This document shows positions 1 to 6,169 of a stretch of 6,169 bases of DNA, piece by piece (the stretch's first letter is position 1; every line of letters starts with the position of its first letter). Under the pieces are notes generated by a model. That model did not search any database, was not told where the DNA came from, and worked only from the letters and a program-made list of their open reading frames with translations. This stretch comes from Thermodesulfobacteriota bacterium (GTDB taxonomy: Bacteria > Desulfobacterota > Syntrophobacteria > BM002). The position numbers were made by a program, and so were the translations under genes. Location: NCBI GenBank assembly GCA_947259475.1, contig CAMYLW010000108.1, positions 1 through 6,169 of the forward strand, in the 5' to 3' direction.

Positions 1-14
1 CGTGGTCTATTTAC

Positions 15-43
15 TTGACATGTCCAATAAAGTGTGGTTTAAG
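15..43 (+). promoter_or_regulatory. Possible sigma70 promoter at the left edge
   Basis: A perfect -35 hexamer TTGACA (15-20) is followed after 17 bp by TTTAAG (38-43), which matches four of six bases of the TATAAT consensus. Transcription would start near position 50 and run into the hairpin-rich stretch upstream of the ParA-like gene. The perfect -35 box and ideal spacing support it. The weak -10 box and the absence of any view further upstream weaken it. Confidence 0.3.
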
Positions 44-86
44 TCCCACCAGGTGGTACATGATATAGGAGGCTGATGCTCGTTCA

Positions 87-108
87 TCACAACATGTGGA
101 AATTGTGA
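87..108. promoter_or_regulatory. 22-bp inverted repeat TCACAA-N10-TTGTGA, possible operator
   Basis: Two perfect 6-bp half-sites, TCACAA at 87-92 and TTGTGA at 103-108, are separated by 10 bp. That centre-to-centre distance is about one and a half helical turns. The half-sites resemble the TGTGA element of CRP/FNR-family sites, but the order is reversed relative to the CRP consensus (TGTGA-N6-TCACA), so it is not a canonical CRP box. It could instead be the stem of an RNA hairpin. Confidence 0.2.
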
Positions 109-118
109 CAAGGCTGTT

Positions 119-140
119 CGGCCCATAACTATCTGGGCCG
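119..140 (+). other. GC-rich perfect hairpin, 7-bp stem and 8-nt loop
   Basis: CGGCCCA (119-125) pairs perfectly with TGGGCCG (134-140) around an 8-nt loop. It is the strongest single stem in the 5' region. No T-tract follows it, so it is not an intrinsic terminator by itself. It most likely belongs to a structured leader, or is a chance inverted repeat. Confidence 0.35.
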
Positions 141-245
141 GTGATTGTATAGAAACCACCGAAGCGCCCTGGAATGGTCATGTCCCTTCGCCGCCTAAGG
201 GAAAGCATTCGGGTGCACCAGCACCAAAAGTGGACAGAAGTACTG

Positions 246-269
246 AGGTCCACATGGGGTGGCCTTTTT
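246..269 (+). terminator. Possible intrinsic terminator or attenuator
   Basis: AGG-T-CCAC (246-253) pairs with GTGGCCT (259-265) around a 5-nt loop, giving a 7-bp stem with a single bulged T at 249. The run TTTTT (265-269) follows immediately. This is the layout of a short rho-independent terminator on the plus strand. It lies about 260 bp before the ParA-like start, so it could end a small RNA or the transcript of an upstream gene, or attenuate the operon. The short stem and five-T tract make it moderate evidence only. Confidence 0.4.
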
Positions 270-270
270 C

Positions 271-527
271 GTACGCCGGATAAACAGACAAACCTTCCCT
301 CTGCTACCCCAGATTCCTCAAAACTCCCTTCACGCAAGAATTACCCCGCAGACAAACTGAGACAAGCGAGAAGGATACTAACCGAGAAAGTTTCACTTCG
401 AACGGTTGGCGACCTGATTCGTAGAGCTATTGGCAAATGTATGAAGTTCAATAATTTCAGGAAGGGATCAACCAAGGGGAGAGGTCCGTTTTCTTTCCCT
501 GCTCTTAATCAGAAAGGAGGGAGAGCC
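271..527. other. Leader upstream of the ParA-like gene, no gene recognised
   Basis: I see no convincing coding region, RNA gene or repeat here. The plus-strand frame of the ParA-like gene stays open back to position 153, where the stop TAG at 150-152 closes it. The encoded residues resemble no family, and family members start next to the Walker A motif, so I do not count them as protein. No strong sigma70 or sigma54 promoter stands out. The final 15 bases hold the ribosome binding site of the ParA-like gene. Confidence 0.5.
513..520 (+). promoter_or_regulatory. Strong ribosome binding site that fixes the ParA-CBM48 start
   Basis: AAAGGAGG ends 7 nt before the ATG at 528. It is a near-perfect anti-Shine-Dalgarno match at ideal spacing. 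It decides the start of the ParA-like protein, because the same frame is open for more than 350 bases further upstream and offers an ATG at 174 with no ribosome binding site. Confidence 0.85.
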
Positions 528-1607
528 ATGAGAAAAATTGCTCTCGTCAATCAAAAAGGTGGTTGCGGCAAGACGACAACGGCAATAAATTTGGCACGCT
601 TCCTGGCCGCTGAAGGCAAGAAGGTCCTGCTGATTGATCTGGACCCGCAAGGGCATGCTGGACTTGGACTTGGGGCAAAGGGTGACCAGGTGGAAAAGAC
701 TATCTATGAGGTCTTATTGGGCGAAATACCGATTAGCGATGCTATCCAGACAGTGGCAGAGAATCTTGACCTTGTCTTGAGCGATGTAGTCTTGAGCGCT
801 TTCGAGCAAGTCATGGCCGGTGGAAACGAGCGGGAGTATAAACTTGCCCAGAGCCTGGTGGACATTGAAGACGATTACGACTATCTCATCATTGACAGTC
901 CTCCCAGCGTAGGTCTTTTGACTTTTAATGGTCTGGTGGCAGCTGAGGAGGCAATCATTCCTGTTGACGCTAGTTCCTTTTCTCTCCACGGTCTGGGGAA
1001 GCTTCTCGATACAATCCAGCTAATCGAGGAGAAAGTGGATCATCGGCTCTCTGTTAAGATTCTGGCCACGAACATCGACCGCAGGACCAATTTCTGCAAA
1101 GGTGTAGTGGAGTCGTTGAGGGCCAGGTTTCCTGAAAACTGCTTCGAGACTATTATCAATACCTGCACCACGCTGCGAGAAGCCGCAAGCCGCGGAAAGG
1201 CCATAGCCGAATACAATAAATCCTGCGCTGGCTTCCGCGATTATCAAGATTTGGCCATGGAGATCCTCAACGAGGAAACTGAAATGAAGGAGAAAGGTTT
1301 TACTATTGGATCGCTCTTGGAAGCTGAAGGACTGCTGAAGTCACCGGTGGAAAGGGAGATGGTGTTCAAATTGGAAGCGCCTGAGGGTGCCATGGTGCAG
1401 ATCGCTGGAGATTTTAATGAGTGGGTACCGGAATCCCTCCATTTCACGGAGTCCCAGGGTAGACCGCTGTGGCACAAAACCATTTCTCTCAGGCAGGGAT
1501 CCTATCAGTACAAATACCTGGTTGATGACCGTTGGATACCTGATCCTGACAACGAGACAACAGCTGATAATGCCTACGGAGGCGTAAATTCGGTTATCAG
1601 CTTCTGA
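528..1607 (+). CDS. ParA/Soj-family ATPase fused to a C-terminal CBM48 (AMPK-beta-type) glycogen-binding domain
   Basis: The predicted protein has 359 residues. Residues 1-250 are a ParA/Soj-type P-loop ATPase. They show a deviant Walker A KGGCGKTT at 10-17 (signature K10, catalytic K15), Walker A' DLDPQG at 37-42, and Walker B LIID with D123 followed by SPPS. A late Soj-like motif also appears (LREAASRGKAIAEY). The family dimerises on ATP, binds DNA nonspecifically and positions cargo. After a linker (about 251-273) comes a CBM48/AMPK-beta-like module at 274-359. It includes GDFNEW (294-299), QYKYLVD and a final GGVNS. By eye, W299, K329, W336 and N354 align with AMPK-beta W100, K126, W133 and N150, which contact glycogen. 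Start choice: ATG 528 has a strong ribosome binding site and puts the P-loop at the N-terminus as usual. The next gene begins 18 bp downstream, so they probably form an operon. No parB-like gene is visible. A glycogen-granule cargo is my inference. The ATPase and CBM48 calls are firm. Confidence 0.93.
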   Translation: MRKIALVNQKGGCGKTTTAINLARFLAAEGKKVLLIDLDPQGHAGLGLGAKGDQVEKTIYEVLLGEIPISDAIQTVAENLDLVLSDVVLSAFEQVMAGGNEREYKLAQSLVDIEDDYDYLIIDSPPSVGLLTFNGLVAAEEAIIPVDASSFSLHGLGKLLDTIQLIEEKVDHRLSVKILATNIDRRTNFCKGVVESLRARFPENCFETIINTCTTLREAASRGKAIAEYNKSCAGFRDYQDLAMEILNEETEMKEKGFTIGSLLEAEGLLKSPVEREMVFKLEAPEGAMVQIAGDFNEWVPESLHFTESQGRPLWHKTISLRQGSYQYKYLVDDRWIPDPDNETTADNAYGGVNSVISF

Positions 1608-1625
1608 TCGTGGTTGGGTCCTTCT

Positions 1626-2969
1626 ATGAAAGATAGAAAAAACCAAAGGAGACGGCTGGCAAAGGTATCTCACCTTTTCCTGTCCGGCCCAGAATCTCCG
1701 AAGAAAAAAGTCACCATCCAGGTGGCTGCCAGGGCCCTGGGTGTCTCCAAGGGCACGATAATCACATACCTGAATAAGGGACTGTTAACCAGAATAAAAG
1801 AGGCTGGCCACATCTACGTATCTATGGATGAAGTGCGGACTCTTGGTGACACCAAGAGAAAACCCCAGGTCAAACCTTCTGTTACCACATCGGCTGAGAG
1901 AAACAAGAGGGCTTCTGTCAATAAAGAGAGGGACAGGCCAAAGCGACCCTTGGCTAGTTTCGGACTGCTTGAAAGTGAACGTCAATATCTCCTTACGTGT
2001 AAGGCAGCATTGGAGGCCGAGGATAAAGAGTTGGAGAAGCTGACATTAGAAGTTAATACGTTGAAAAGAAACTTAAAGATCCAAGCCAATGAATTGAAGG
2101 GGACTGAGACCAGACTCAGGGAGCTGGAGAAAGAACGGCAAAAACTGCTGGGCGAGTTCAAAAAGACAACAGACGCGAATGATCACGAAAAAGAAAGGAC
2201 CCAAGCCAGGTTGCTTGCAGTGGATGATAAGGTGAAGCGTCTTAGACGGCCCTGGTGGCAGGAATTATTTGGTCACCTACGGCTGCAGCCTGAGGGTTCC
2301 AGGAAAAAAGGGGTGGTGTTATTCACCACCCTCTCTTTATTGGCAGTTCTGATCTTTTCAGGGTGGTGGTTCAATCGTTCCCCGAAGCAGCCTCTGGTAC
2401 CTGTGACCGAGGGGCAACCCTCCTGGACTGGTACAGTCCAGGCTACCTCTCAGGCTGTTTTAGGTTCAGAGTTGAAGCAAGAACAATCCGCCACGGTAGT
2501 CCAGCCACCGTCTGAGCCGCTCCAGACCACAGTAGAGCCGGAGCCTGAGTCAGCAGCACTCGATGGTCAGACCGCTCAGCCTTACTCCTCAGCTGTTGAA
2601 GGGTCAACCTCTTCGGAAAAAAAAGTTTCCCTTTGGCTTGAAGCAGACCAGCACGTCGTTGGACTATCCTCGACAGCGCCGCCCTATTTTCTGCGGGCCG
2701 AGACCCTGGCGGCCACCTGGCTCCAGGTGGTTATTGATGAGAGGCAAGAACTCGAATACCTGCTTCAACCCAATGAAAATCATACCTGGAGGGCAATGTC
2801 AGGTTTTAGGCTCCACATCGGCAACGCTGCTGGTCTCCGGCTCTACCTCAATGACCAGCCCCTCAAGCCTCTAGGGGAGAGCGGTGAGGTGGTTCACCTC
2901 CAACTACCAGATCCTTCGCTAATCGTCAGCTCCAAGTCCGAATACACCGAGCCAGTGACTGGGCCATGA
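1626..2969 (+). CDS. RodZ-like single-pass membrane protein: MerR/excisionase-type HTH, coiled coil, TM helix, DUF4115
   Basis: The predicted protein has 447 residues. Residues 28-72 look like a MerR/excisionase-type helix-turn-helix (AARALGVSKGTIITYLNKG, then a wing and VSMDEV). A basic stretch (75-107) leads into a Glu/Lys/Leu-rich coiled coil at about 114-190. One transmembrane helix lies at about 229-249, preceded by SRKK, which predicts a cytoplasmic N-terminus. A Pro/Glu/Thr/Ser-rich linker (about 250-330) leads to residues 352-429, which resemble the RodZ C-terminal domain DUF4115 (TWLQVVID, FRLHIGNA, PLGESGEVVHLQLP). Canonical RodZ carries an Xre-type HTH that binds MreB, and the HTH here is of another type. 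The coiled coil is also extra. So this is a RodZ-like relative rather than RodZ. I chose ATG 1626. A TTG at 1614 would add four residues. Neither has a good ribosome binding site, so translation is probably coupled to the ParA-CBM48 gene that ends 18 bp upstream. It may be the membrane or DNA-binding partner of that ATPase (inference). Confidence 0.85.
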   Translation: MKDRKNQRRRLAKVSHLFLSGPESPKKKVTIQVAARALGVSKGTIITYLNKGLLTRIKEAGHIYVSMDEVRTLGDTKRKPQVKPSVTTSAERNKRASVNKERDRPKRPLASFGLLESERQYLLTCKAALEAEDKELEKLTLEVNTLKRNLKIQANELKGTETRLRELEKERQKLLGEFKKTTDANDHEKERTQARLLAVDDKVKRLRRPWWQELFGHLRLQPEGSRKKGVVLFTTLSLLAVLIFSGWWFNRSPKQPLVPVTEGQPSWTGTVQATSQAVLGSELKQEQSATVVQPPSEPLQTTVEPEPESAALDGQTAQPYSSAVEGSTSSEKKVSLWLEADQHVVGLSSTAPPYFLRAETLAATWLQVVIDERQELEYLLQPNENHTWRAMSGFRLHIGNAAGLRLYLNDQPLKPLGESGEVVHLQLPDPSLIVSSKSEYTEPVTGP

Positions 2970-3049
2970 CCGTAAATAGCAGTGACATGATTTCCAGGCT
3001 CAGAGTGGCTCTAAACGATAAAAGGCTACTTGAAGCGGTTGCCCCATTC

Positions 3050-5269
3050 TCAGTCAACTGGCTCACATTGCGGTTTGAAAATCATTGTTGAAAGCGGCGG
3101 AATTTTCAACTTGAGTGAATACGGTTGATTATGCCAGGCAATTTCATCGCTCCACAAGCCGCCATAATTGCCTTTATTGCTGCCCCAATACATTTCAGAA
3201 TCGCTATTCAACAGCTCTTTATATTCGCACTGAAAAGGCACTCCCACGCGATAGTCCTCGCGATACACCGGCGTGAAATTGCAGACGAACACTAACAGGT
3301 CTTTGGAATCGCTGGCTTTGCGCATGAAAGTAATGATGCTGTTATCAGAGTCCATGAAATCGATCCACTCAAAACCAGTGTGATCGAAATCGACTTGGTA
3401 TAAGGCTGGCTCGTTTCTATACACTCTATTCAATTCTTTCACAAAGAGCTGCAGCTTTTGATGTGGTTCGTATTCCAGCAAATGCCAATCCAGACTGTGC
3501 GCCTCTTCCCACTCATCCCACTGACCAATTTCTGTGCCCATGAACAACAATTTTTTTCCTGGGTGACCAAACATGAAAGCAAGTAAGGCGCGAAGGTTGG
3601 CAAACTTTTGCCACATATCGCCAGGCATCTTGTTCAATAAAGCACCTTTGCCATGCACCACCTCGTCATGGGAAAGCACCAGGACAAAATTTTCATGAAA
3701 TGCGTACAACAGCGCAAAGGTAATCATGTTGTGGTGGTACTTTCGATGGACCGGGTCCTTGGAAGTATAGGTCAAGAAATCGTTCATCCAACCCATATTC
3801 CATTTTAAGTTAAAGCCGAGACCGCCTAGATAGGTTGGCTTCGAGACACCCGGCCAGGCTGTAGATTCTTCGGCGATGGACAGTACGCCTGGGTAATAAC
3901 TGAAGATAAGTTCATTCAGCCGCTTCAAAAAGTCTATGGCTCCTAGATTTTCACGTCCACCAAATTGATTCGGTATCCACTCGCCTTCCTTTCTTGAATA
4001 ATCTAGGTAAAGCATGGAGGCCACGGCGTCCACCCGGATGCCGTCAATATGGTACTTTTCGAACCAAAATAAGGTGTTGGCGATAAGGAAGTTGCGCACC
4101 TCGCTGCGGTCGAAATTAAAGATCTTTGTATCCCAGTCTTGGTGTTCTCCCATGCGTGGATCAGCGTGCTCGTAGAGGTGGGTGCCATCGAAAAATGCCA
4201 ATCCGTGGGCATCACGCGGAAAATGGGCCGGCACCCAATCGACGATGACACCGATGTCATTCCGGTGGCAGTAATCAACAAAATACTGAAAATCCTCAGG
4301 TGTGCCAAAACGCGAGGTGGGTGCAAAATAGCCCAAAACTTGATATCCCCACGAAGCATCAAATGGGTGCTCCGCCACTGGGAGAAGTTGGATGTGGGTA
4401 TAGCCCATCTTTTTTACATATTCCACGAGCTCATAGGCTAACTCACGATACGTTAGGAAGCGATTGCCGTCCTCTGGCACCCGCATCCACGAACCGAGAT
4501 GCACCTCATAGACTGATATAGGCTGTCCTAAAGGATCTGTCCTCCGACGTTTATCCATCCATTCCTGATCAGCCCATTTGTGCTTGTTTATGTCAACGAC
4601 AATTGAGCCCGTGGCGGGACGAACCTCGAACTGGAAACCATAAGGATCCGATTTTTCAAAGATGTTCCCAGATTGATCCTTGACCTCGTATTTGTAAACT
4701 TCTCCAACACCGATATCGGGTACGAAAAGTTCCCAGACCCCGGAGGAACCCAGGACTCGCATTTGGTGTTTGCCGCCATGCCAAACATTAAAGTTACCAA
4801 TTACACTCACATTGCGCGCGTTAGGTGCCCACACCGCGAAATACACTCCTTTAACACCGTTGACCTCCATCGGGTGGGCGCCAAGCTTTTCGTAAATCTT
4901 ATGATGATCGCCCTGTCCGAAAAGATATAAATCCAATTCACCCATCTGTGGCAAAAAGAAATAAGGATCGTAAACAAAGCGCTCATGACCATTTGTTGCC
5001 ACGATTCGATACTGATACATAAAAATTTCTTTGGGCCCAGGCAAAACCACTTCGAAAAAATGCTCGTTATGTGCGGATCGCATGCGGTATTCTTCATCGG
5101 TCTGGGGATTGAGTAGATACACTTCAGTAGAGTCCGGCACAAAGGCACGCACCACCCAGTTTTTACGACCGTTGACTTCCATTTCATGCGGTCCCAAAAT
5201 CTGGAATGGATCGTGATGCAGATTGCGTACGATGGCTTCCACTTGTTCGGCGGATATTGTCGGTTCCAT
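3050..5269 (-). CDS. glgB: 1,4-alpha-glucan branching enzyme GlgB (GH13)
   Basis: Full-length GlgB of 739 residues, close to the 728 of E. coli. It cuts alpha-1,4-glucan and transfers the chain to an alpha-1,6 position, creating the branches of glycogen in the cytoplasm. Domains in order: an N-terminal N1 module ([12 protein letters not shown] at 18-29), CBM48 (about 142-224, with [18 protein letters not shown]), the catalytic barrel with [15 protein letters not shown] and DWVPAHFP (344-351), and a C-terminal beta-domain from about 640. The catalytic residues are present. The nucleophile is D414 in DGIRVDAV, the acid/base is E467 in AEEST, and the transition-state stabiliser is D535 in [10 protein letters not shown]. 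They align with E. coli D405, E458 and D526. The start ATG is preceded by GAGAAG (5277-5282 on the plus strand) at a 7-nt spacing. The gene converges on the RodZ-like gene with 80 bp between stops and diverges from the GH13 gene. No frameshift or missing motif is seen. Confidence 0.97.
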   Translation of the reverse strand: MEPTISAEQVEAIVRNLHHDPFQILGPHEMEVNGRKNWVVRAFVPDSTEVYLLNPQTDEEYRMRSAHNEHFFEVVLPGPKEIFMYQYRIVATNGHERFVYDPYFFLPQMGELDLYLFGQGDHHKIYEKLGAHPMEVNGVKGVYFAVWAPNARNVSVIGNFNVWHGGKHQMRVLGSSGVWELFVPDIGVGEVYKYEVKDQSGNIFEKSDPYGFQFEVRPATGSIVVDINKHKWADQEWMDKRRRTDPLGQPISVYEVHLGSWMRVPEDGNRFLTYRELAYELVEYVKKMGYTHIQLLPVAEHPFDASWGYQVLGYFAPTSRFGTPEDFQYFVDYCHRNDIGVIVDWVPAHFPRDAHGLAFFDGTHLYEHADPRMGEHQDWDTKIFNFDRSEVRNFLIANTLFWFEKYHIDGIRVDAVASMLYLDYSRKEGEWIPNQFGGRENLGAIDFLKRLNELIFSYYPGVLSIAEESTAWPGVSKPTYLGGLGFNLKWNMGWMNDFLTYTSKDPVHRKYHHNMITFALLYAFHENFVLVLSHDEVVHGKGALLNKMPGDMWQKFANLRALLAFMFGHPGKKLLFMGTEIGQWDEWEEAHSLDWHLLEYEPHQKLQLFVKELNRVYRNEPALYQVDFDHTGFEWIDFMDSDNSIITFMRKASDSKDLLVFVCNFTPVYREDYRVGVPFQCEYKELLNSDSEMYWGSNKGNYGGLWSDEIAWHNQPYSLKLKIPPLSTMIFKPQCEPVD

Positions 5270-5304
5270 ATTTCAACTTCTCTTTTTTTCAACATGACAT
5301 AAGA

Positions 5305-5314
5305 AATAGCTATT
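5305..5314. promoter_or_regulatory. 10-bp perfect palindrome between divergent glgB and GH13 genes
   Basis: AATAGCTATT is perfectly self-complementary and sits in the 101-bp divergent spacer, just upstream of the candidate -10 box of the GH13 gene. From there a repressor or activator could affect both genes. A 10-bp palindrome in AT-rich spacer can arise by chance, and I recognise no regulator that uses this site. Confidence 0.25.
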
Positions 5315-5320
5315 GCTGTA

Positions 5321-5329
5321 TGGTATCAT
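5321..5329 (+). promoter_or_regulatory. Candidate extended -10 promoter for the GH13 alpha-amylase-family gene
   Basis: TGG-TATCAT carries the extended -10 TGn element and five of six bases of TATAAT. No good -35 box lies 16-18 bp upstream. ATGACA at 5294-5299 matches TTGACA in five of six bases but is 24 bp away, which is too far. Extended -10 promoters can work without a -35 box. The predicted start near 5336 would leave a leader of about 35 nt. Confidence 0.4.
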
Positions 5330-5370
5330 CTTGCAGCTTCGAAAGGCGAGTCTTTTAGCTTCCAGGAGAC

Positions 5371-6169
5371 ATGGCTGTGACACCGTGGCCTAGAAATCCC
5401 ATCATCTATGAAATAAACGCTTGGGTCTGGCTCCACGAACTGAGTCAGCACTACGAACGGTCAATCACATTAGCCACCATACCACCGGAGGAATGGGACG
5501 GTATTGCTGGGTTGGGCGTTGATGCGGTCTGGTTGATGGGCGTCTGGGAACGGAGTCCGGTGGGCACCCAGATCGCGCGCCAGCACGAGGATCTGCAAAC
5601 CGAATACCACCGGGTCCTGCCCGACTTTTCGCCAGAAGACGTAGTGGGATCACCTTACTGCGTACACCGCTACGTGGTAGACCAGCACCTTGGTGGGCCG
5701 GAGGGGTTGGCTGCGGCACGAGAGGCCTTGGCAGAACGGAACATCCTGCTCATGCTGGACTTCGTGCCTAACCATGTGGCGCCGGATCACCCTTGGGTTT
5801 TCGAGCACCCTGAATACTTGATTCAGGGAGACGCCAATGATCTGGCAGGGAGACCTGGTGAGTTTTTCGAGGCAGACGGAAAGGTTTTCGCTCATGGACG
5901 CGATCCTTACTTCTCGCCGTGGATGGACACAGCGCAACTGAGCGCTTTTTCTCCGGGGCTGCGCCAGGCTGCCATAGACACTCTACGTGAGATCACCGAT
6001 CAATGCGACGGCGTGCGCTGCGACATGGCCATGCTGCTCGTCAACCGCGTTTTTGAGCAAACCTGGGGGCATCGGGCCGGAGAGCGGGCTGCGTCTGAAT
6101 TCTGGTGGCAGGTGATCAGGGCCGTCCGTGAGAAGAATCACGACTTCCTGTTTATGGCTGAGGCCTACT
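5371..6169 (+). CDS. GH13 alpha-amylase-family glycosidase, N-terminal part, cut by the window edge
   Basis: The first 266 codons of a GH13 enzyme are visible, with no stop before the right edge. Three of the conserved GH13 regions appear: region I DFVPNH (130-135), region II DGVRCDMAM (213-221) with the likely nucleophile D218, and region III FLFMAEAY (259-266) with the likely acid/base E264. Region IV, with the transition-state Asp, lies beyond the edge. The opening RNPIIYEINAWVWL is also typical of the family. No signal peptide is seen, so a cytoplasmic enzyme acting on stored glucan or maltodextrin is likely. The exact specificity (hydrolase or transferase) cannot be set from this part. 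Start: the stop TAG at 5356-5358 closes the frame upstream. ATG 5371 lies only 2 nt after AGGAG (5364-5368), while GTG 5377, two codons on, has an 8-nt spacing and may be the true start. The gene looks more GC-rich than its neighbour glgB. The pair is divergent and probably functionally linked. Confidence 0.9.
   Translation, partial: MAVTPWPRNPIIYEINAWVWLHELSQHYERSITLATIPPEEWDGIAGLGVDAVWLMGVWERSPVGTQIARQHEDLQTEYHRVLPDFSPEDVVGSPYCVHRYVVDQHLGGPEGLAAAREALAERNILLMLDFVPNHVAPDHPWVFEHPEYLIQGDANDLAGRPGEFFEADGKVFAHGRDPYFSPWMDTAQLSAFSPGLRQAAIDTLREITDQCDGVRCDMAMLLVNRVFEQTWGHRAGERAASEFWWQVIRAVREKNHDFLFMAEAY

Larger units (their letters stand above)
50..269 (+). ncRNA. Candidate structured leader or small RNA, family not recognised
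   Basis: This stretch contains a series of short perfect inverted repeats and no convincing gene. They are TGATG/CATCA (74-78 with 85-89), TCACAA/TTGTGA (87-92 with 103-108), CGGCCCA/TGGGCCG (119-125 with 134-140), TCCCTT/AAGGGA (183-188 with 197-202) and GGTGC/GCACC (212-216 with 221-225). A terminator-like hairpin follows at 246-269. A possible promoter lies at 15-43, so an independent transcript of about 220 nt is conceivable, as is an attenuated leader of the ParA-like operon. I compared it from memory with 6S RNA, tmRNA, RNase P RNA, SRP RNA, tRNA and the c-di-GMP and cobalamin riboswitches and saw none of their signature motifs. The first two stems overlap and cannot both form. Short stems also occur by chance, so this stays a weak call. 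Confidence 0.2.

Noticed and set aside
2..76. Tail of an upstream plus-strand gene ending at TGA 74-76
   Set aside because: Only 24 codons are visible, with no recognisable motif. Frame 3 is open over a similar length, so neither can be preferred.
11..337. Minus-strand open frame of 108 codons in the left region
   Set aside because: Its composition is irregular (clusters of Cys, Trp and Arg), it matches no family I know, has no clear ribosome binding site and overlaps the hairpin-rich stretch. It is most likely a chance frame.
174..527. In-frame N-terminal extension of the ParA-like protein by 118 residues
   Set aside because: The frame is open, but the strong ribosome binding site at 513-520, the usual N-terminal place of the P-loop in Soj/ParA proteins, the lack of any family resemblance and the missing ribosome binding site at 174 all favour ATG 528.
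528..1607. Chromosome or plasmid parA of a parAB-parS system
   Set aside because: No parB-like gene or parS-like repeats (TGTTTCACGTGAAACA type) are seen. The CBM48 fusion and glucan-gene neighbours point to another cargo.
1626..2969. Calling this gene rodZ
   Set aside because: The DUF4115 end and topology fit, but the N-terminal HTH is of MerR/excisionase type rather than Xre type. A long coiled coil is also added, and no cell-shape genes are visible nearby.
2970..3049. Terminator between the convergent RodZ-like gene and glgB
   Set aside because: I looked for a GC-rich stem with a T-run on either strand and found only very short stems such as AGAG-TGG-CTCT without a T-tract.
4003..5295. 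Additional open frames on both strands inside glgB
   Set aside because: The glgB frame is continuous with all catalytic motifs. The others overlap it entirely or nearly so and show no family features.
5465..5937. Two minus-strand open frames inside the GH13 gene
   Set aside because: They lie opposite a plus-strand reading frame with clear GH13 motifs and encode low-complexity, Pro/Arg-rich sequence typical of antisense shadows of GC-rich genes.

Overview
The window reads as ordinary bacterial chromosome of moderate GC content. It has compact genes, Shine-Dalgarno sites, short intergenic gaps and a bacterial-type glycogen branching enzyme. I cannot fix the taxon from the sequence. The RodZ-type C-terminal domain and the protein style recall Gram-negative bacteria of the Desulfobacterota (former Deltaproteobacteria), but this is an impression, not a measurement.

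Layout. Positions 1-527 hold no convincing gene. The first ~270 bases contain a possible sigma70 promoter, a run of short perfect inverted repeats and a hairpin followed by five T's, so a structured leader or small RNA is possible. A two-gene plus-strand unit follows. The first gene (528-1607) is a ParA/Soj-type ATPase whose C-terminus is fused to an AMPK-beta/CBM48-type glycogen-binding module. The second (1626-2969) is a single-pass membrane protein with a MerR/excisionase-like helix-turn-helix, a coiled coil, one transmembrane helix, a Pro/Glu/Thr/Ser-rich linker and a RodZ-like DUF4115 domain. Convergent to these lies a full-length glgB on the minus strand (3050-5269). Divergent from glgB, across 101 bp with a candidate promoter and a 10-bp palindrome, a GH13 alpha-amylase-family gene begins and runs off the right edge (from 5371).

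Three of the four genes point to alpha-glucan: GlgB makes the branches, the GH13 enzyme probably trims or remodels glucan, and the ParA fusion carries all four aromatic, lysine and asparagine positions used by AMPK-beta to grip glycogen. ParA-family ATPases position and segregate plasmids, chromosomes, carboxysomes and chemotaxis arrays. The most interesting reading is therefore a glycogen-granule positioning or partitioning system, with the ParA-CBM48 protein binding the granule and the membrane protein acting as its partner or anchor. This is inference from domain content and gene order. Nothing in the sequence proves the cargo or a physical interaction.
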